A stretch of 64,000 nucleotides of DNA, from NCBI RefSeq assembly GCF_009829075.1, contig NZ_WUQZ01000008.1, positions 62,001 through 126,000 of the forward strand. Direction: 5' to 3'. The number at the start of each line of letters is the position of its first letter. Position 1 is the stretch's first letter. A program made the translations under genes and the position numbers. This document shows positions 62,640-64,000 of this stretch, one piece after another. Under the pieces are notes generated by a model, which saw nothing but the letters and a program-made list of their open reading frames with translations, was not told the origin of the DNA and made no database searches. Source of the stretch: Sphingobacterium composti. GTDB lineage: Bacteria > Bacteroidota > Bacteroidia > Sphingobacteriales > Sphingobacteriaceae.

Positions 62640-63770
62640 ATGAAATTTACGCTTAAAGCTCAAGATAAACTTTCCAGTGCACGTGCAGGGACCTTAGAGA
62701 CGGCCCACGGAACAATAGAAACGCCAATTTTTATGCCTGTGGGTACGGCAGGAACTGTCAAAGCTGTACATCAACATGAATTAGTAAACGATATTCAAGC
62801 ACAAATTATTCTTGGTAATACGTATCATCTATATCTAAGACCAGGATTGGATGTATTGCAGAAAGCTGGTGGTTTGCACAAATTCAATGGTTGGGATAAG
62901 CCAATTTTGACAGATTCTGGAGGTTATCAAGTTTATTCCTTGACAGAAGTACGTAAAATTCGTGAAGAAGGTGTAACATTTCGTTCGCATGTGGATGGTT
63001 CGAAACATTTGTTTACTCCGGAAAATGTAATGGATACCCAACGTATCATTGGTGCAGATATTATTATGGCATTTGATGAGTGTACGCCATATCCTTGTGA
63101 TTACAATTATGCGCGTCGTTCGTTGGATATGACGCATCGTTGGTTGAAGCGTTGTTGTGACCGTTTTGATAGCACAGAACCTTTATATGGTTATGACCAG
63201 ACATTATTCCCGATAGTTCAAGGGTCGGTTTACAAGGATTTACGCGCTAAGTCTGCTGAAGTAATAGCTTCATTTGAGCGTGAAGGAAATGCTATTGGAG
63301 GTCTATCGGTAGGGGAGCCAGCAGAAGAAATGTATGCAATGACCGAAGTGGTTACGAACATTCTTCCAAAAGAAAAGCCTCGTTATTTGATGGGGGTAGG
63401 TACGCCAATTAACATTTTAGAAAATATTGCCTTAGGTATTGATATGTTTGACTGTGTGATGCCGACACGTAATGCTCGTAACGGTATGCTATTCACTCGT
63501 AATGGAATTATCAATATCAAAAATGAAAAGTGGAAAGATGATTTCTCACCAATCGAAGCAGAAAGTGATTTGATGATGGACCAAGTATATACAAAGGCAT
63601 ACTTAAGACATTTAATTCGTTCGCAAGAAATATTGGGTGCACAAATTGCTTCTTTACACAATTTGCATTTCTACTTGTGGTTGGTAAAACAAGCTCGAGA
63701 GAAAATCATTGAAGGTGCCTTCTATGTTTGGAAAGAGAAAATGGTTAAAATATTAGGTCAACGTCTGTAA
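62640..63770 (+). CDS. tgt: tRNA-guanine transglycosylase (queuine tRNA-ribosyltransferase)
   Basis: 376 residues. It swaps guanine-34 for preQ1 in tRNAs with GUN anticodons. The TIM-barrel marks are TDSGGYQVYSL (Asp92), AFDECTPYP, GGLSVGEP and DMFDCVMPTRNARNG, the last with the nucleophile Asp. The usual zinc site CxCxxC...H is lacking: the region 307-321 reads AESDLMMDQVYTKAY, with no cysteine, while YLRHL keeps the histidine. This loss seems normal for Bacteroidota (memory). Next comes an LptG-type permease, a familiar order. Confidence 0.95.
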   Translation: MKFTLKAQDKLSSARAGTLETAHGTIETPIFMPVGTAGTVKAVHQHELVNDIQAQIILGNTYHLYLRPGLDVLQKAGGLHKFNGWDKPILTDSGGYQVYSLTEVRKIREEGVTFRSHVDGSKHLFTPENVMDTQRIIGADIIMAFDECTPYPCDYNYARRSLDMTHRWLKRCCDRFDSTEPLYGYDQTLFPIVQGSVYKDLRAKSAEVIASFEREGNAIGGLSVGEPAEEMYAMTEVVTNILPKEKPRYLMGVGTPINILENIALGIDMFDCVMPTRNARNGMLFTRNGIINIKNEKWKDDFSPIEAESDLMMDQVYTKAYLRHLIRSQEILGAQIASLHNLHFYLWLVKQAREKIIEGAFYVWKEKMVKILGQRL

Positions 63771-63810
63771 ATATTTTTAGATTTCAATATTTACTATTTA
63801 CTTTGAATCA

Positions 63811-64000
63811 ATGAATCTCATAGATCGCTATATCTTCAAGAAGTACATGACTACCTTTGTCTTTACGGTAGCCATATTTATTGTCGTTATTGTGATTTTT
63901 GATATTTCGGAGAAGTTGGATGACTTTCTGAAAAATAAAGCTTCATTTGTCGATGTGTTATTCCAATACTATGCGTTAGGTTCAGTTCCATTTTTCCTCA
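63811..64000 (+). CDS. LptF/LptG family permease, 3' end outside the window
   Basis: The first 63 codons of a membrane protein: MNLIDRYIFKKYMTTFVF, a first membrane segment (about 14-32), and DISEKLDDFLKNKASFVDVLFQYYALGSVP. This matches the N-terminus of YjgP/YjgQ-type (LptF/LptG) permeases that extract lipopolysaccharide for transport to the outer membrane. It lies 40 bases behind tgt on the same strand, so it is probably co-transcribed. The remainder is not visible. Confidence 0.85.
   Translation, partial: MNLIDRYIFKKYMTTFVFTVAIFIVVIVIFDISEKLDDFLKNKASFVDVLFQYYALGSVPFFL

Noticed and set aside
1-64000. tRNA, CRISPR array, transposase or prophage genes.
   Set aside because: No cloverleaf with T-loop, no regularly spaced repeats, no DDE/serine recombinase or phage structural protein was found in the gaps or frames.

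Overview
This 64 kb window is a chromosomal segment of an AT-rich member of the Bacteroidota, most likely a Sphingobacteriaceae (Sphingobacterium/Pedobacter-like) bacterium. The evidence is two SusC/SusD pairs, many lipoproteins with short LxxC-type signals, the near absence of Shine-Dalgarno sequences, -7 boxes of the Bacteroidota form TAnnTTTG in front of several genes, and housekeeping proteins with lineage-typical sequence (for example a Tgt without zinc cysteines). Most of the window is core genome. No tRNA, rRNA, insertion sequence, prophage or CRISPR array was seen. One structural RNA gene, the signal recognition particle RNA, lies on the minus strand at about 50.1 kb.

Layout: 0-6.5 kb holds a truncated membrane protein, a WD40 propeller, fumC with a coupled lipoprotein, and a CtpA-type S41 protease. 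6.5-11.1 kb is a minus-strand operon mutL - rhomboid protease - degenerate rhomboid - membrane EEP phosphatase. 11.2-16.5 kb has an Lrp/AsnC regulator divergent from a possible kinase-like protein of unknown function, then ruvC, a flippase-like/glycosyltransferase pair and a PlsC-type acyltransferase. 16.6-19.3 kb is a tight four-gene operon starting with a DUF2089 zinc-ribbon protein. 19.3-27.4 kb has a SusCD pair, an SDR enzyme, a second flippase-like protein, a lipocalin-like lipoprotein and a trans-sulfuration enzyme. 27.7-33.4 kb is a fucosidase locus (GH29 + GH95) followed by a lipoprotein gene broken by one in-frame TGA.

33.5-40.2 kb is a minus-strand block: a DUF3352/propeller protein, a DHH phosphoesterase and an FKBP lipoprotein, then after a terminator tatD and L-asparaginase. 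40.3-53.5 kb carries DUF423, priA, a DUF4886 hydrolase, an OXA-type class D beta-lactamase, pcm, a membrane-anchored MutS paralogue, a thioesterase, a frameshifted COG3910-like ATPase, accD, the SRP RNA, a small membrane protein with an MFS transporter, dprA and a small acidic protein. 54.1-60.6 kb is a SusC - SusD - fasciclin lipoprotein - DUF5007-like lipoprotein operon behind a LacI/PurR-like palindromic operator. 60.7-64 kb has rsmG, a GT2 glycosyltransferase, tgt and the start of an LptF/LptG permease.

Functional themes are envelope biogenesis and glycan uptake (SusCD systems, fucosidases, glycosyltransferases, acyltransferase, LptG), DNA maintenance (mutL, ruvC, priA, dprA, a MutS paralogue) and quality control (CtpA, FKBP, pcm, rhomboids). 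No complete novel defence or mobile system was found. The most unusual items are the kinase-like orphan at 11.9 kb, the DUF2089 operon, the rhomboid pair, the interrupted fucosidase-locus lipoprotein with a long inverted repeat before it, and the operator in front of the second SusCD operon.
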